A DNA stretch of 26,819 bases, taken from the NCBI GenBank assembly GCA_002455915.1, contig DKLU01000051.1, positions 1-26,819 on the forward strand. Direction: 5' to 3'. The position numbers were made by a program, and so were the translations under genes. The notes below the pieces were generated by a model. The model saw only the letters and a program-made list of their open reading frames with translations, did not search any database and had not been told where the DNA came from. Shown piece after piece: positions 16,662 to 25,800 of this stretch. Each line of letters opens with the position of its first letter. The first letter of the stretch is position 1. The stretch is from Chryseobacterium sp. UBA6632 (lineage in GTDB: Bacteria; Bacteroidota; Bacteroidia; Flavobacteriales; Weeksellaceae).

Positions 16662-16954
16662 TTAAGGATATCTTCCTGCTTCATATTCTTTGATATAATA
16701 TTCGATCGTATTACCCGAGCCAAATTCTATTATATCTCCGTTTGTATTTTTTACCAAGAAAGGAACATTTCCAATTAATGTATTATATTGTTCATCTCTC
16801 GTTTCATAAAATTTTTTGCTTACGTAGAAAAAAATCATTCCATAATTTTTTTTAACGTAGCTTCTTCGAAGAGTGATAATTTAACACCATACTCTTTACT
16901 ATATTTTTCAATATGATTTTTGGCCATTTTTATAATTTCTTGTTCTGGTAGCAT
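16662..16954 (-). pseudogene. Imm35/YrhB-like immunity gene with a one-base frameshift
   Basis: From the ATG at 16952-16954 the frame runs 39 codons (MLPEQEIIKMAKNH...) and stops at 16835-16837. The next frame continues at once with YGMIFFYVSKKFYETRDE, then GNVPFLVKNTNGDIIEFGSG and TIEYYIKEYE, to a TAA at 16662-16664. The second part follows the E. coli YrhB / Imm35 pattern closely: a WYF-type strand, FLETGDE, GNAPFIIDKxxGEI, and EYLxxYE. The break falls at a run of eight A (T run 16846-16853); one extra A would give an intact 97-residue protein. It may be a true pseudogene, a read error in a homopolymer, or a recoded gene, as A_AAA_AAA is a slippery site. An in-frame TAA two codons upstream fixes the start. 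Confidence 0.75.
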
Positions 16955-17065
16955 AGTTTAATATCATTCAATTTCCTTTTATATCCAATTAGTATAGTTA
17001 CATTTAAAGATAATTGATTAGACATTCGTAAATCCTTTTTAATTTAGGCTTGTTACAAACTAATA

Positions 17066-17494
17066 TTATTGTTTGGGTTTTATATATCTAGTAACACGTG
17101 CTGGATTTATAGAATAATTAGTTTTTACAAATTGGTAAATTTCGTTAATATCCTCTTTGCTCAAATTGGGATTAAACTCTATATGTTTTTCTTTTAACTT
17201 AAAAATTCTGCTTAGTTCAGGTAAGTGTTTAAAAAGCAAATCATATTCATTATAGATTTCTTTGAAGTCTTCAATATCCATAAAATCTTCATAGATAAGA
17301 TATTTTTCTAAGTCAGTTTCGGCAAAATGATTTTTAGGATCTATCCAATTTAATAAATTTTCTGATCTTATATAAAAATTTATATCACCTAAATTTTGCT
17401 GTGCTTTTTGAATAAAAACATCACTTTTTTGAATTTTTCTATTATTAGAATAATACATTATTTCTAATAATAATTTCTTTATAATTGAATCCAT
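17066..17494 (-). CDS. Small protein, candidate immunity protein to the upstream toxin
   Basis: A 142-residue soluble, acidic and probably mostly helical protein without signal peptide. I do not recognise its family. Its ATG lies 7 bases after the stop of the 870-residue toxin-like gene, so the two are almost certainly cotranslated. A small gene tightly following a polymorphic toxin is the usual place for the cognate immunity gene, and that is the sole basis for the role. A broken second immunity-like gene follows 111 bases downstream. Confidence 0.65.
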   Translation of the reverse strand: MDSIIKKLLLEIMYYSNNRKIQKSDVFIQKAQQNLGDINFYIRSENLLNWIDPKNHFAETDLEKYLIYEDFMDIEDFKEIYNEYDLLFKHLPELSRIFKLKEKHIEFNPNLSKEDINEIYQFVKTNYSINPARVTRYIKPKQ

Positions 17495-17501
17495 ATGCTT
17501 T

Positions 17502-20114
17502 TTATTTGTATTTATCGGATATAAAACTGATCATAGCGGATACAGAAGGAAAGTCTAATGGCTGTTTAGCAGCTTGTTGAAATTCTCTTTCTGTAATTCT
17601 TGCTCTTAATTCTATAACTTGTCCATCTGTCATTTTATCTATATACCCTTTCATTGAAATTTTATCATGAATAATAGATTTGGTTTCATTTCTTAATTTT
17701 TTAATATCTTCAAATAAACCATTAATTTCATCAAATGCATGCTGTGCTTCATGCACTATTTCTCCAAAAGCCTTATTTAAAGGTGCATCATTTTTTATAT
17801 AAATATTTCTACCTCTTTGAGAAGCTACAACATCCTCAATGTCTTTCAATGTTTCTCCTGGTTCTTTAATTGCATTAAAAAATTCTGCTTCATCTAATTT
17901 TATAAGTTTTATTTGTCCCTTTTTTAATGCTCTAGATACTTCTGTTGAGACTTCTGTTACATTATGTAATTGTTTAATAATAACTTCTTTAGAAATATTT
18001 CCAATTGTTTTTTTATTTTCCATATTTCTTTCAATAAAATTATCTATTTTAAAATTTCTCCTAGATTCTAACTCATTGAGGATTTGTTCTTTTTCTGCTT
18101 TTGTAAGTTTTCTCCTTTTATTATTTTCTTCTATTAGTGTTTCATTTAGTTGTTTTTCAAGTTTAGCTAAATCATCCTCTTTTTCAATTAGTTTATTTGC
18201 AGAACGGCTCAGTCCATTTTTTATAGCAACAGTAAGTTCTCCACTCAAAGATAACATTTCTATCCAAAATAAATACTCACAAAATGTCTGTCCTAATTCA
18301 GAGTTTTCAGCATTCGATAGTTTTAAAATAATATTAGCAACTGAACTAGTAATTCCTGCCGCAGCACCAATTCCTCGTACAACTGCTAATGAAGTAATTA
18401 CTTCTGCTGCAACAACTTCTGAAAGAGCTCCATAACTTGCTGCTATAGCTGCAATATCCAATGCATATTCTCCTGTTTTTATAATATTCTCCCAAAATTG
18501 CTTATCAGCGTTTGCTTTAAGCATAAATGCAGGAACAATCGCATCTAGTTTTATAGCTGTATCTTCTTCTGAATCAGCTTTATCGGTAAATTTTAACCTA
18601 ATCGGATAAAAAGGATGATACCAAAAATAATCTATTATTTGTACAGGTTTGGAGACAAGATTATCGGTTTTTAACCCGGGACGCATCTCGTATTCGTACT
18701 TTCCTGTTTCGTAGGCTACACGAAGAATCCTTTGTTTTTCCTTGTTACTTTCAAAATCAACTTTTGCATTACTGAAATAAAGTCCCAGCCATTTTTTAGA
18801 TTCATAAGGCAACATTAATGGGCCATCGGTACTTTTGAATTCCGGATTTTTTTCAGTATCTGGATTTACAAAACGTGTCTTCCGCCATGCTTTATTCACG
18901 AGGCTGGCAAATTTTACTCCGTTTTCACCATTCATTCTATCATAAAGATATTCCAGAATTAAAGTTCCATTTTTATCAATAGGCTTACTAAGACGTTCAA
19001 TAAAATTATTTTCTTCATTTTCTCTGTTTAATAAATTTTCCAGAATTTTAATGTAAATATCTTCCTCGGCAAGTTCTATGTCATTACTAAGTCCATTTTT
19101 TCTTATGCCTTCTTCTAAAAGGAGCCATAATATTTCACTGCTTAATTCAATCGAAATGGAACTTGGTAGATAATAAAGTATTTCTAAAGCATCTCTATAA
19201 TATAGCTGAACATTACTTTTTAAATTCTTTTCTAAAGGAGAGATGATTATTTCTTTAAAACTTTTTTGAAAATTCTTGTTTATTGGACTTCCTGATGATG
19301 ATAGATCAATCCCTTGTGTAAAAAGAGTCTCGTTAAGGAATGAAAGAAATCCTCCTACACTTTGAAAATTTAAAATAAATGCACAGTCATCATCATTTGG
19401 AGTAAATACAGATTCTGGATTATTTTTGTTGTAATAAGCATATTTTAAATTGAAAGTTTTTAAGCCTTTATTAAATTGCATAAAAGGGAAAAGTTTCATT
19501 TGTCCAGCTTTTTGAGACTTTGTAACTGTTACTTGCTTTTCCTTATTTGAAAGAAATCCCTGTGTTTTAAATTTTAGAATAGTGCTTAAGATTTCACCAA
19601 AAATAGTGTTAGGATTACTAAATGAATAGGTGTAATCCATATTAGTAATATCTTTAATTAATTCAGTATTTGGATCGTAATAAAGGTAGTCTGGAAATAA
19701 AATAATTTCCGGTATGTCTCTAGATTTTATAACAACATTGTTTTCAGCTACATCATAAAAATAAATACTGTAATCTGTTTCTATACTATAGCCGGCTAGT
19801 TCTGAGGGTGGTGGAAGTTCTTGTGCTCCATTTAATAGATTAAAATATTCTAAATTACTTTTTTGATAAAGATATTTTTTGTCTGAATTATTTTCCCACA
19901 AATATATTGTATCAACATTATTTGTACTTAATATCGAAAAAAGTCTTTTGTAGAACGTAAAATTATTTTCAAAAATATTTCTGTCGACATGATAGTTTTC
20001 ACCTCCTTCTAATGGAGTTAGTAACACATTATCTGGTAATTTAATATTTTTATTTGCTTCATCGCTCCTTCTGTTATAACGAAGGTATTCGATTATATCT
20101 TGAAAATTAGCCAT
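17502..20114 (-). CDS. Polymorphic-toxin-like effector with C-terminal HExxH metallopeptidase-like domain
   Basis: An 870-residue protein without signal peptide. Residues 1-540 are of unknown fold. Residues 546-598 are an Ala/Gly/Val-rich hydrophobic stretch (LDIAAIAASYGAL, VRGIGAAAGITSSVAN) like the pre-toxin or membrane-active helices of secreted toxins. Residues 640-700 are charged and coiled-coil-like. The last 170 residues form the likely toxin domain: His788-Glu789-Ala-Gln-His792 (VHEAQHAFDE) is a zinc-peptidase HExxH motif, and IELRARITEREF (834-845) supplies glutamates, any of which could be the third ligand. Metallopeptidase toxins with this HExxH followed by an ExRA stretch occur in polymorphic toxin systems. 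Small genes follow at once, as toxin-immunity units do. The coding sequence is visibly more AT-rich than the left part of the window. Confidence 0.7.
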   Translation of the reverse strand: MANFQDIIEYLRYNRRSDEANKNIKLPDNVLLTPLEGGENYHVDRNIFENNFTFYKRLFSILSTNNVDTIYLWENNSDKKYLYQKSNLEYFNLLNGAQELPPPSELAGYSIETDYSIYFYDVAENNVVIKSRDIPEIILFPDYLYYDPNTELIKDITNMDYTYSFSNPNTIFGEILSTILKFKTQGFLSNKEKQVTVTKSQKAGQMKLFPFMQFNKGLKTFNLKYAYYNKNNPESVFTPNDDDCAFILNFQSVGGFLSFLNETLFTQGIDLSSSGSPINKNFQKSFKEIIISPLEKNLKSNVQLYYRDALEILYYLPSSISIELSSEILWLLLEEGIRKNGLSNDIELAEEDIYIKILENLLNRENEENNFIERLSKPIDKNGTLILEYLYDRMNGENGVKFASLVNKAWRKTRFVNPDTEKNPEFKSTDGPLMLPYESKKWLGLYFSNAKVDFESNKEKQRILRVAYETGKYEYEMRPGLKTDNLVSKPVQIIDYFWYHPFYPIRLKFTDKADSEEDTAIKLDAIVPAFMLKANADKQFWENIIKTGEYALDIAAIAASYGALSEVVAAEVITSLAVVRGIGAAAGITSSVANIILKLSNAENSELGQTFCEYLFWIEMLSLSGELTVAIKNGLSRSANKLIEKEDDLAKLEKQLNETLIEENNKRRKLTKAEKEQILNELESRRNFKIDNFIERNMENKKTIGNISKEVIIKQLHNVTEVSTEVSRALKKGQIKLIKLDEAEFFNAIKEPGETLKDIEDVVASQRGRNIYIKNDAPLNKAFGEIVHEAQHAFDEINGLFEDIKKLRNETKSIIHDKISMKGYIDKMTDGQVIELRARITEREFQQAAKQPLDFPSVSAMISFISDKYK

Positions 20115-20167
20115 CGTTATTATTTTTTTGATTCAATATTTCTAAACTCATTTTGTGATTTTTAAGG

Positions 20168-20196
20168 TTAAAAAAGCAGAGTGGTAAGCTCTGCTT
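20168..20196 (-). terminator. Terminator between the fibre and toxin genes
   Basis: AAGCAGAG (20174-20181) and CTCTGCTT (20189-20196) form an 8-bp stem with a 7-base loop. In the minus direction six T follow. It lies about 185 bases past the fibre stop and 55 bases before the toxin ATG, so toxin transcription is either separate or attenuated. The rest of the 267-base spacer is A/T-rich; I see no full TAnnTTTG on the minus strand. Confidence 0.85.
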
Positions 20197-20381
20197 AGGT
20201 TTTATTTTTCAAGTTCATTTACGGGAAAAATTATTTTTAAATATTGTGCATTATTATATAGCCGTTAGTTGAAATATATGTAATGTAAATCATTATATAC
20301 CAGAGCAAAATCTTTTTAAAATTGACCATGTGTTATCAACAACGTAACAATTGTAATATTGTATAATACACAATAGTATGT

Positions 20382-22799
20382 TTAGTTATAAACAAATATT
20401 TCAATTAAACCAATATCTCCAGATAGATCTCTTGGGGAGCTATTTTCATCACAATTGAAAAAGTTAATCATTGCTTGGTCTGTATTAATTCTATTGGCAA
20501 CACAATTCACCGCATGAGATCCGGGAAATACTTGATTCACTTTTATATTGATAATGGTTTTATTAGCTGTAAATTTTCCTGGCGCACTGCCGAGAAATTC
20601 ACCAGTATTGTTTTTTGCCCAGTTAATATCGGAACCTAATGTATTTTCCAAAACTATTGGCGTAAGTGTATTGAAGCTTGATGATTGTAATATTGCTCTA
20701 TAGATCTTATAAGGAATAGCCTCTCTAATTCTTTTTTTAACATAAGATGCTTGAGTAAAATCGAGATCTTGAGTATTGCCACTAAAATCAGTATGACCAG
20801 TAATACCTGGTGAACTTGGGTTAGATGAATTTATGGTAATTTTTTCAGGTTCAATAGATAAAGAAGTATTATTATTTAATGTTGAATAATCATAACAATC
20901 AATGAATATTCCACCTGACTGAAAGGTAAGTGAGCTGTCAATTTGACTAAATCCATTACTATTTCTAATTCCTTGAAGATTGTCAAAATTTAACATTCCT
21001 CCAATCGGAAAAATATTATTACCACCTAAATTCAAAAAGTTATTGCTCACATACTCTTTTGTAGCGTAGCTGCTTAAATCAATTGTCCCACTTAGATCAT
21101 CCCACCCTGGTGAGCCGGTATTGTTCAGATTATTTACATAGACGTAATTTTTACCATTATCTAAAAGATTCCAAACATCACCTTCTCTATTACCAGAAGA
21201 AGGGAGAGAAGCAAAATTTGCTTTAGATCCTAATGGTCTAAATACAGAGCTAAGCATTGAGTCAATTTGGTTCTTGCTATAATATTTATCAGACAGATGT
21301 CCTCGCTGAATGTAATCGAAATCGCTTTTTGCCGGATAAAGCTTGGATGCTCCAATTCCTGTATCGGGATTTATATTTATATCATTAGTGCTACTTGCTG
21401 GGGTACCAACAATGAAGCTACTTGCATTAAAACGTATCCATCGATCTAAGAAATCAGCGGTAATTAAAGCTCTGTTAAGCTGTCCTAATTGTGGGCTTCC
21501 CCATGCACCATTTGAATCATTTGTATACCCAGTTAATGTTTGATTTCCATGGATAATCAGTTTATTATTAAAAGAGTTGCTTTCATTTAATCCTGCGCCA
21601 TTACCAATTACAATATTATTTCTTCCAGACAAACCATACCCGGCATAAGCTCCAATGATAACATTTAGATCTCCTAAATTCGTACTCGATCCTGCACCAT
21701 ATCCCAGAACAGTATTGAAATTGCCTGTTGTATTTGCGTATCCTGCTAAGGTTCCAACATTTGTATTTTTAAAAGCAGAAGTAGCTGAATTTCCTGCTTC
21801 GCTTCCTATATTTGTGTTTCCATTACCTGTTGTAGACAATCTTCCTGCATTCGTTCCAATATTTGTATTGTACTGACCTGTAGAAAGAACTCTCGCAGTT
21901 CCTTGTCCAATTAGTGTATTCCACTTTCCTGTGGTAATTTTTGCACCAGAATTAGAGCCTAAAACAGTATTATTTGTTCCAGTGGTTAATTCTGCTAAAG
22001 TATTGAACCCTATTCCTAAATTATAAACACCAGTATGTGTTGGATTAATATTTCCGAAAGAATAGGAATAAGTAACTGGATTAAAATACAGTTCTCCGGC
22101 TCTTTCGTCTGCTTGTGGTTGAAAAATAATTGGTTTTGTAGAGGTATTCCCACGATCAATTACATTCTGTAGAGTATCTCTTATCAAAATTTCTGGTTTG
22201 GTGAACCCTCCTGAACGTTTAATGAAATAATCACCATCTTCAGTAGGTTTATCAATTTTCTTCTCCAGCTCAACAGATAAACCATCAACTTGGGCAATTG
22301 TTAGGTTAGTCAATGCAGTTGGAATATAGTTTTCAACAGAATCTTTTGAACCTCCTTTGTAAAGGTAAAGTCTATAAATTCCGCTTGTATTTGGAATAGC
22401 AATGAAATCGCGATCCTGAAACTCATCATAATTTTGATATTGTGCGGCAAAATGATAGATTGTATGAACGCCTTCTGCGACAATAAGATCTGTAATTCCC
22501 AAAGAATCTAATTTATCAGCTCTAATTTTACCTTCACTTGTTAAAAAAAGCTCCTTGTTAATAAATAAATCGTCACTTTGTTCTTTATCGTAAACATTAC
22601 CAATCAATGGGTAGGCATCAACAGTGGCAATGTTGGAAGGAAGGGGACTTGTATGTATTTTCAAATCGCCATTAGCATCAATAGCATAGTCTGTATAAGT
22701 AGCTGCACCTAGTGCAGCTACTTGATAAATAACATTGTTTTCTCTTTCTCCTTCAGGAGGCAATGTATTTACTCTTATAATTTTTCCAATATTGGACAT
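20382..22799 (-). CDS. Tail-fibre-like protein with YadA-type head repeats
   Basis: An 805-residue protein with no signal peptide. Residues 1-200 resemble the base of phage tail fibres. Residues 259-403 form a left-handed-helix-like head with repeats of NTxxGxxAG, spaced at 17 residues, as in trimeric adhesin heads and phage fibres. Residues 520-600 (RPLGSKANFASLPSSG, GDVWNL..., GTIDLSSYATKEYV) are typical of phage and tailocin fibre shafts, and the remaining 200 residues are probably the receptor-binding tip. It likely trimerises and binds a cell surface. It follows the 1221-residue gene by 35 bases, so both are one transcript, and precedes the toxin gene across a terminator. Confidence 0.8.
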   Translation of the reverse strand: MSNIGKIIRVNTLPPEGERENNVIYQVAALGAATYTDYAIDANGDLKIHTSPLPSNIATVDAYPLIGNVYDKEQSDDLFINKELFLTSEGKIRADKLDSLGITDLIVAEGVHTIYHFAAQYQNYDEFQDRDFIAIPNTSGIYRLYLYKGGSKDSVENYIPTALTNLTIAQVDGLSVELEKKIDKPTEDGDYFIKRSGGFTKPEILIRDTLQNVIDRGNTSTKPIIFQPQADERAGELYFNPVTYSYSFGNINPTHTGVYNLGIGFNTLAELTTGTNNTVLGSNSGAKITTGKWNTLIGQGTARVLSTGQYNTNIGTNAGRLSTTGNGNTNIGSEAGNSATSAFKNTNVGTLAGYANTTGNFNTVLGYGAGSSTNLGDLNVIIGAYAGYGLSGRNNIVIGNGAGLNESNSFNNKLIIHGNQTLTGYTNDSNGAWGSPQLGQLNRALITADFLDRWIRFNASSFIVGTPASSTNDININPDTGIGASKLYPAKSDFDYIQRGHLSDKYYSKNQIDSMLSSVFRPLGSKANFASLPSSGNREGDVWNLLDNGKNYVYVNNLNNTGSPGWDDLSGTIDLSSYATKEYVSNNFLNLGGNNIFPIGGMLNFDNLQGIRNSNGFSQIDSSLTFQSGGIFIDCYDYSTLNNNTSLSIEPEKITINSSNPSSPGITGHTDFSGNTQDLDFTQASYVKKRIREAIPYKIYRAILQSSSFNTLTPIVLENTLGSDINWAKNNTGEFLGSAPGKFTANKTIINIKVNQVFPGSHAVNCVANRINTDQAMINFFNCDENSSPRDLSGDIGLIEIFVYN
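21591..21971 (-). repeat. Eight head repeats in the fibre gene, 51-bp period
   Basis: Repeat units begin at Asn277, 294, 311, 328, 345, 362 and 379, exactly 17 residues apart, and the eighth at Asn395, one residue short. The consensus is N-T-x-hydrophobic-G-x-x-A-G, usually preceded by TTG. At the DNA level the units have drifted, which points to old duplication kept by structure. Confidence 0.9.
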
Positions 22800-22834
22800 T
22801 TGTATTTTGTATTTAAGTTAATAAAAATATTTAG

Positions 22835-25800
22835 TTAAACCCAATCACCTGAAATAATAGTATCAGTAGAGGAGTTTGTTTGATTTCCCAAAAGATGATC
22901 ATTTTTTTCAAAATTAAATTTATCCTCCGTAATCACTTCAGACGGAACTTCAAAATCATCCGGATTTTCTGTCGTAAAAGGCAATGCGTGAGCAACTTTT
23001 AATCCAATGCTTTCTGCCTGAAGAATATTCAAGGTTGTTGGAAGTCTTGTTAACCAGGCTTTTCCTTGTTTTAAACCTTTTGGTTCTTTCATTTCATCAA
23101 CGATAGATAAGTAAAGCTCGTCTCCAATTACAGGAACTTCGCCGCCATTCCAGATTTTTCCGGTTGCTAAATAGAATTGTACAGCATCTTCAAATCCTGG
23201 GCGAACAGTTGCTACCACTCTCGCCATACCACTTTGCAGGAAGTTTCTGAATAGTGGATCTGTGTTTTCCGATTGATAAAGACTAGTCCAGTTCGTTTTT
23301 TTGCCCCAATAATAAGGATACAGGAAGTAAGAAATATTTTCCCATTCAAATGCCTGTTCCATAAATTTAACAAAGGCAGAGTATTTATCTAATTTAGAAG
23401 TAAGAACGGTTTCATAGTCTTCAAAATTACTTCCGCTTGTTAATCCGTCTAAGCCATATCCGTGAGTAGAGCCAGCGGCTCTGTCTGCCATATATGAAAT
23501 ACAATTTTTACGTAAAACAGTATTTTCAATTTGTCTGTAGAAATTAGGATTTGAATCTTTAATGACTACAGCTTTATTTTCCTCTTCTGAAATGGCATTA
23601 TTGTATTCGATTAGAGCTTCTTCGTAAGCATCAATGATTGCTTTAAAGGTTTTTTGTTGCCAAGCAATTCTAGTTTCTGCTGTTAAGAAACATTTAGCAC
23701 TTATACTTCCATTAATAATAGGACTTTCACCGGTTGTAAAAGAATAAGCAAGTTTTTCTTTAATTTTAAAATTGTCTAATGTTCCTCCTACTTGAGTATT
23801 GTTAGTTGCATCAATCCAAGAAGTACTTTTACCTGCAATGGTCATAAAACCTTGATGTCTTCCATTAAAACCGTGAGGGTAAGTGTTGAATTTATAGTCA
23901 ACTTCTTGCACCTCATAACCTTGGGGGATTTCTAATTCTCCAGATCCAGATACAATTTGAACTTTACCATCATCGGTTCCTCCAAATGCAGGGTCTCTTT
24001 CGCTAAATGATTTACTTATATAAAATACTTCGCTTGGTTTTTCATCCAACTCTACATTATACTTACTTGACCAATATTTCAAAATGCTTTCATCAAATAA
24101 AGAAGAATAGTCCTTCATTTGTAAGGTATTTGAAGTTCTTGGATCAACGGGCTTGACTAGATTCGTTTGATTAGCAACTTTTTGGTTAGTCATCCCCAGT
24201 AAATGAAGTTTCGCAGGTTCTGGAATCATAAATTCAAACATCATACGTTTACCATAGTTATAGATTTGATTTTTCATCAATTTATCTACCCATCTGTAAA
24301 CGCCTACTACATGCTTGTCACCTTTCCTGTTGTCTAGACCATGAGAATTTGTTTCTTCAAACTCTTCAATAATTTTTTCAATTCTTTCCTCATGTACCTT
24401 GGCTACAATTCTATCCATAGCTCTAGAAGTAATATCTTGAGCTTGGGTGGTTGCTTGTCGCGAGCTTTCCTCTTTCGAATTGTGATGGGCATTACTTAAT
24501 CCGAGGCTTGTATTAATATTAAACCCGCCGCCGCTGTATCCTGCACTAATTCCAAATTGAGTACTCTTGTCAGAAGCTTCCTGTTGCATTTTCGAGATTT
24601 CGCTTTGCATTTCAAAACGGTTCGCCATTGTAGTATCAGAAAGTTGTTCTCTTTCCGTATCTGAAGATGAAGTAGTTGTATTTTCGCTTCTTCTTAATCT
24701 CCTTGTAGACTTTTCACGATATTCTCGTGCCATTACGTTTTCGATATGGGCAACTTCTCCTTCTACGTAAGCATGTGTTGTTTGCTCAACTTTTAAATAA
24801 TCAGCAATACCAATTTGTTTAAAGCCAAAACCTGAAGGGATAAATGTATCTTCATCACTAATCGCTACTGGTGGTTCTCCTTCTTCAACCTCAAATTCAA
24901 AAGCTCCGGAAGTACAAGTTTTGTAATTTAAGGTACTGGCAGAAAATGTGACTACGTTACCATTGGTAAAAGAAATTTTAAAATTTATGGTAGCATATTC
25001 AGCAAGGCTGTAGTCGATTCCATCTTTGAAAAGATCTTTTAAGAAAATGGTATTTCCGCTTCGGGATTTTGTATAATAATTCATTCCCAAGCTTCCGCTA
25101 CTTGAAGTAATTACATAATCTGCATAAGAAACATCCCAAGAAGAGTCTGGAACATTTAATGCTAAATCAAAAACCGGTAATCTATAGGCCACTCGTGGGC
25201 ATAGCTGAAACGTAAATGCTTCGCTTACCGTTCTTGCCATTGGCATAATAACTCCACCGATACTCACGTATGTTTCTTCATTTCCAGAAGTATTTTCTAC
25301 AATGATATTATTGTTTCTTTCAGTGGATTCATTAATTAAATCATGAATTTCTGCAAAAGTGTTTCTGCCTTCTAATAATGAATCAATAGTACGGATATCC
25401 TCTCCGCTGGATTTTGCTGCAACAGATTTTTCATTAAATTCATAACCTAAAAGAGAAAGAAGAGTATCTAAATTTTCAGATTTTAAAGAACTCACCATAG
25501 AGTCTCCACTTACCTGATCTTTATAGCTAAATTCAAATTTAGGTAAATCAGGGTAAGGAATTTCCCTAGGCTGCATACAAGGATCTTTGGGGTCATAAAT
25601 TGTTCCCGGAGGTCTTACTCCACAATATTTATCTTTTTCTGCAGCTACTTCTTCTTTATATCTTGTAATAGTTGGAGCAATTTCTCTTTCATAAATTTCT
25701 TTGGCGGTATCAAAAGAGGATTGATATGCTTTGTTGTATTGTTTTTCAACAGTTAATAAATTCTTTTTTAATGCTTCAAATCTGCTGAGCTGTGTTTTAG

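Noticed and set aside
17839..18435. 198-codon open frame on the plus strand, Ser/Phe-rich
   Set aside because: Antisense shadow of the helical, Lys/Glu-rich part of the toxin-like gene.
20335..20375. ATTGTGTA/TATACAAT imperfect inverted repeat just after the fibre stop as the main terminator
   Set aside because: A/T-only short stem with a mismatch; the GC-containing hairpin at 20174-20196 is far better.
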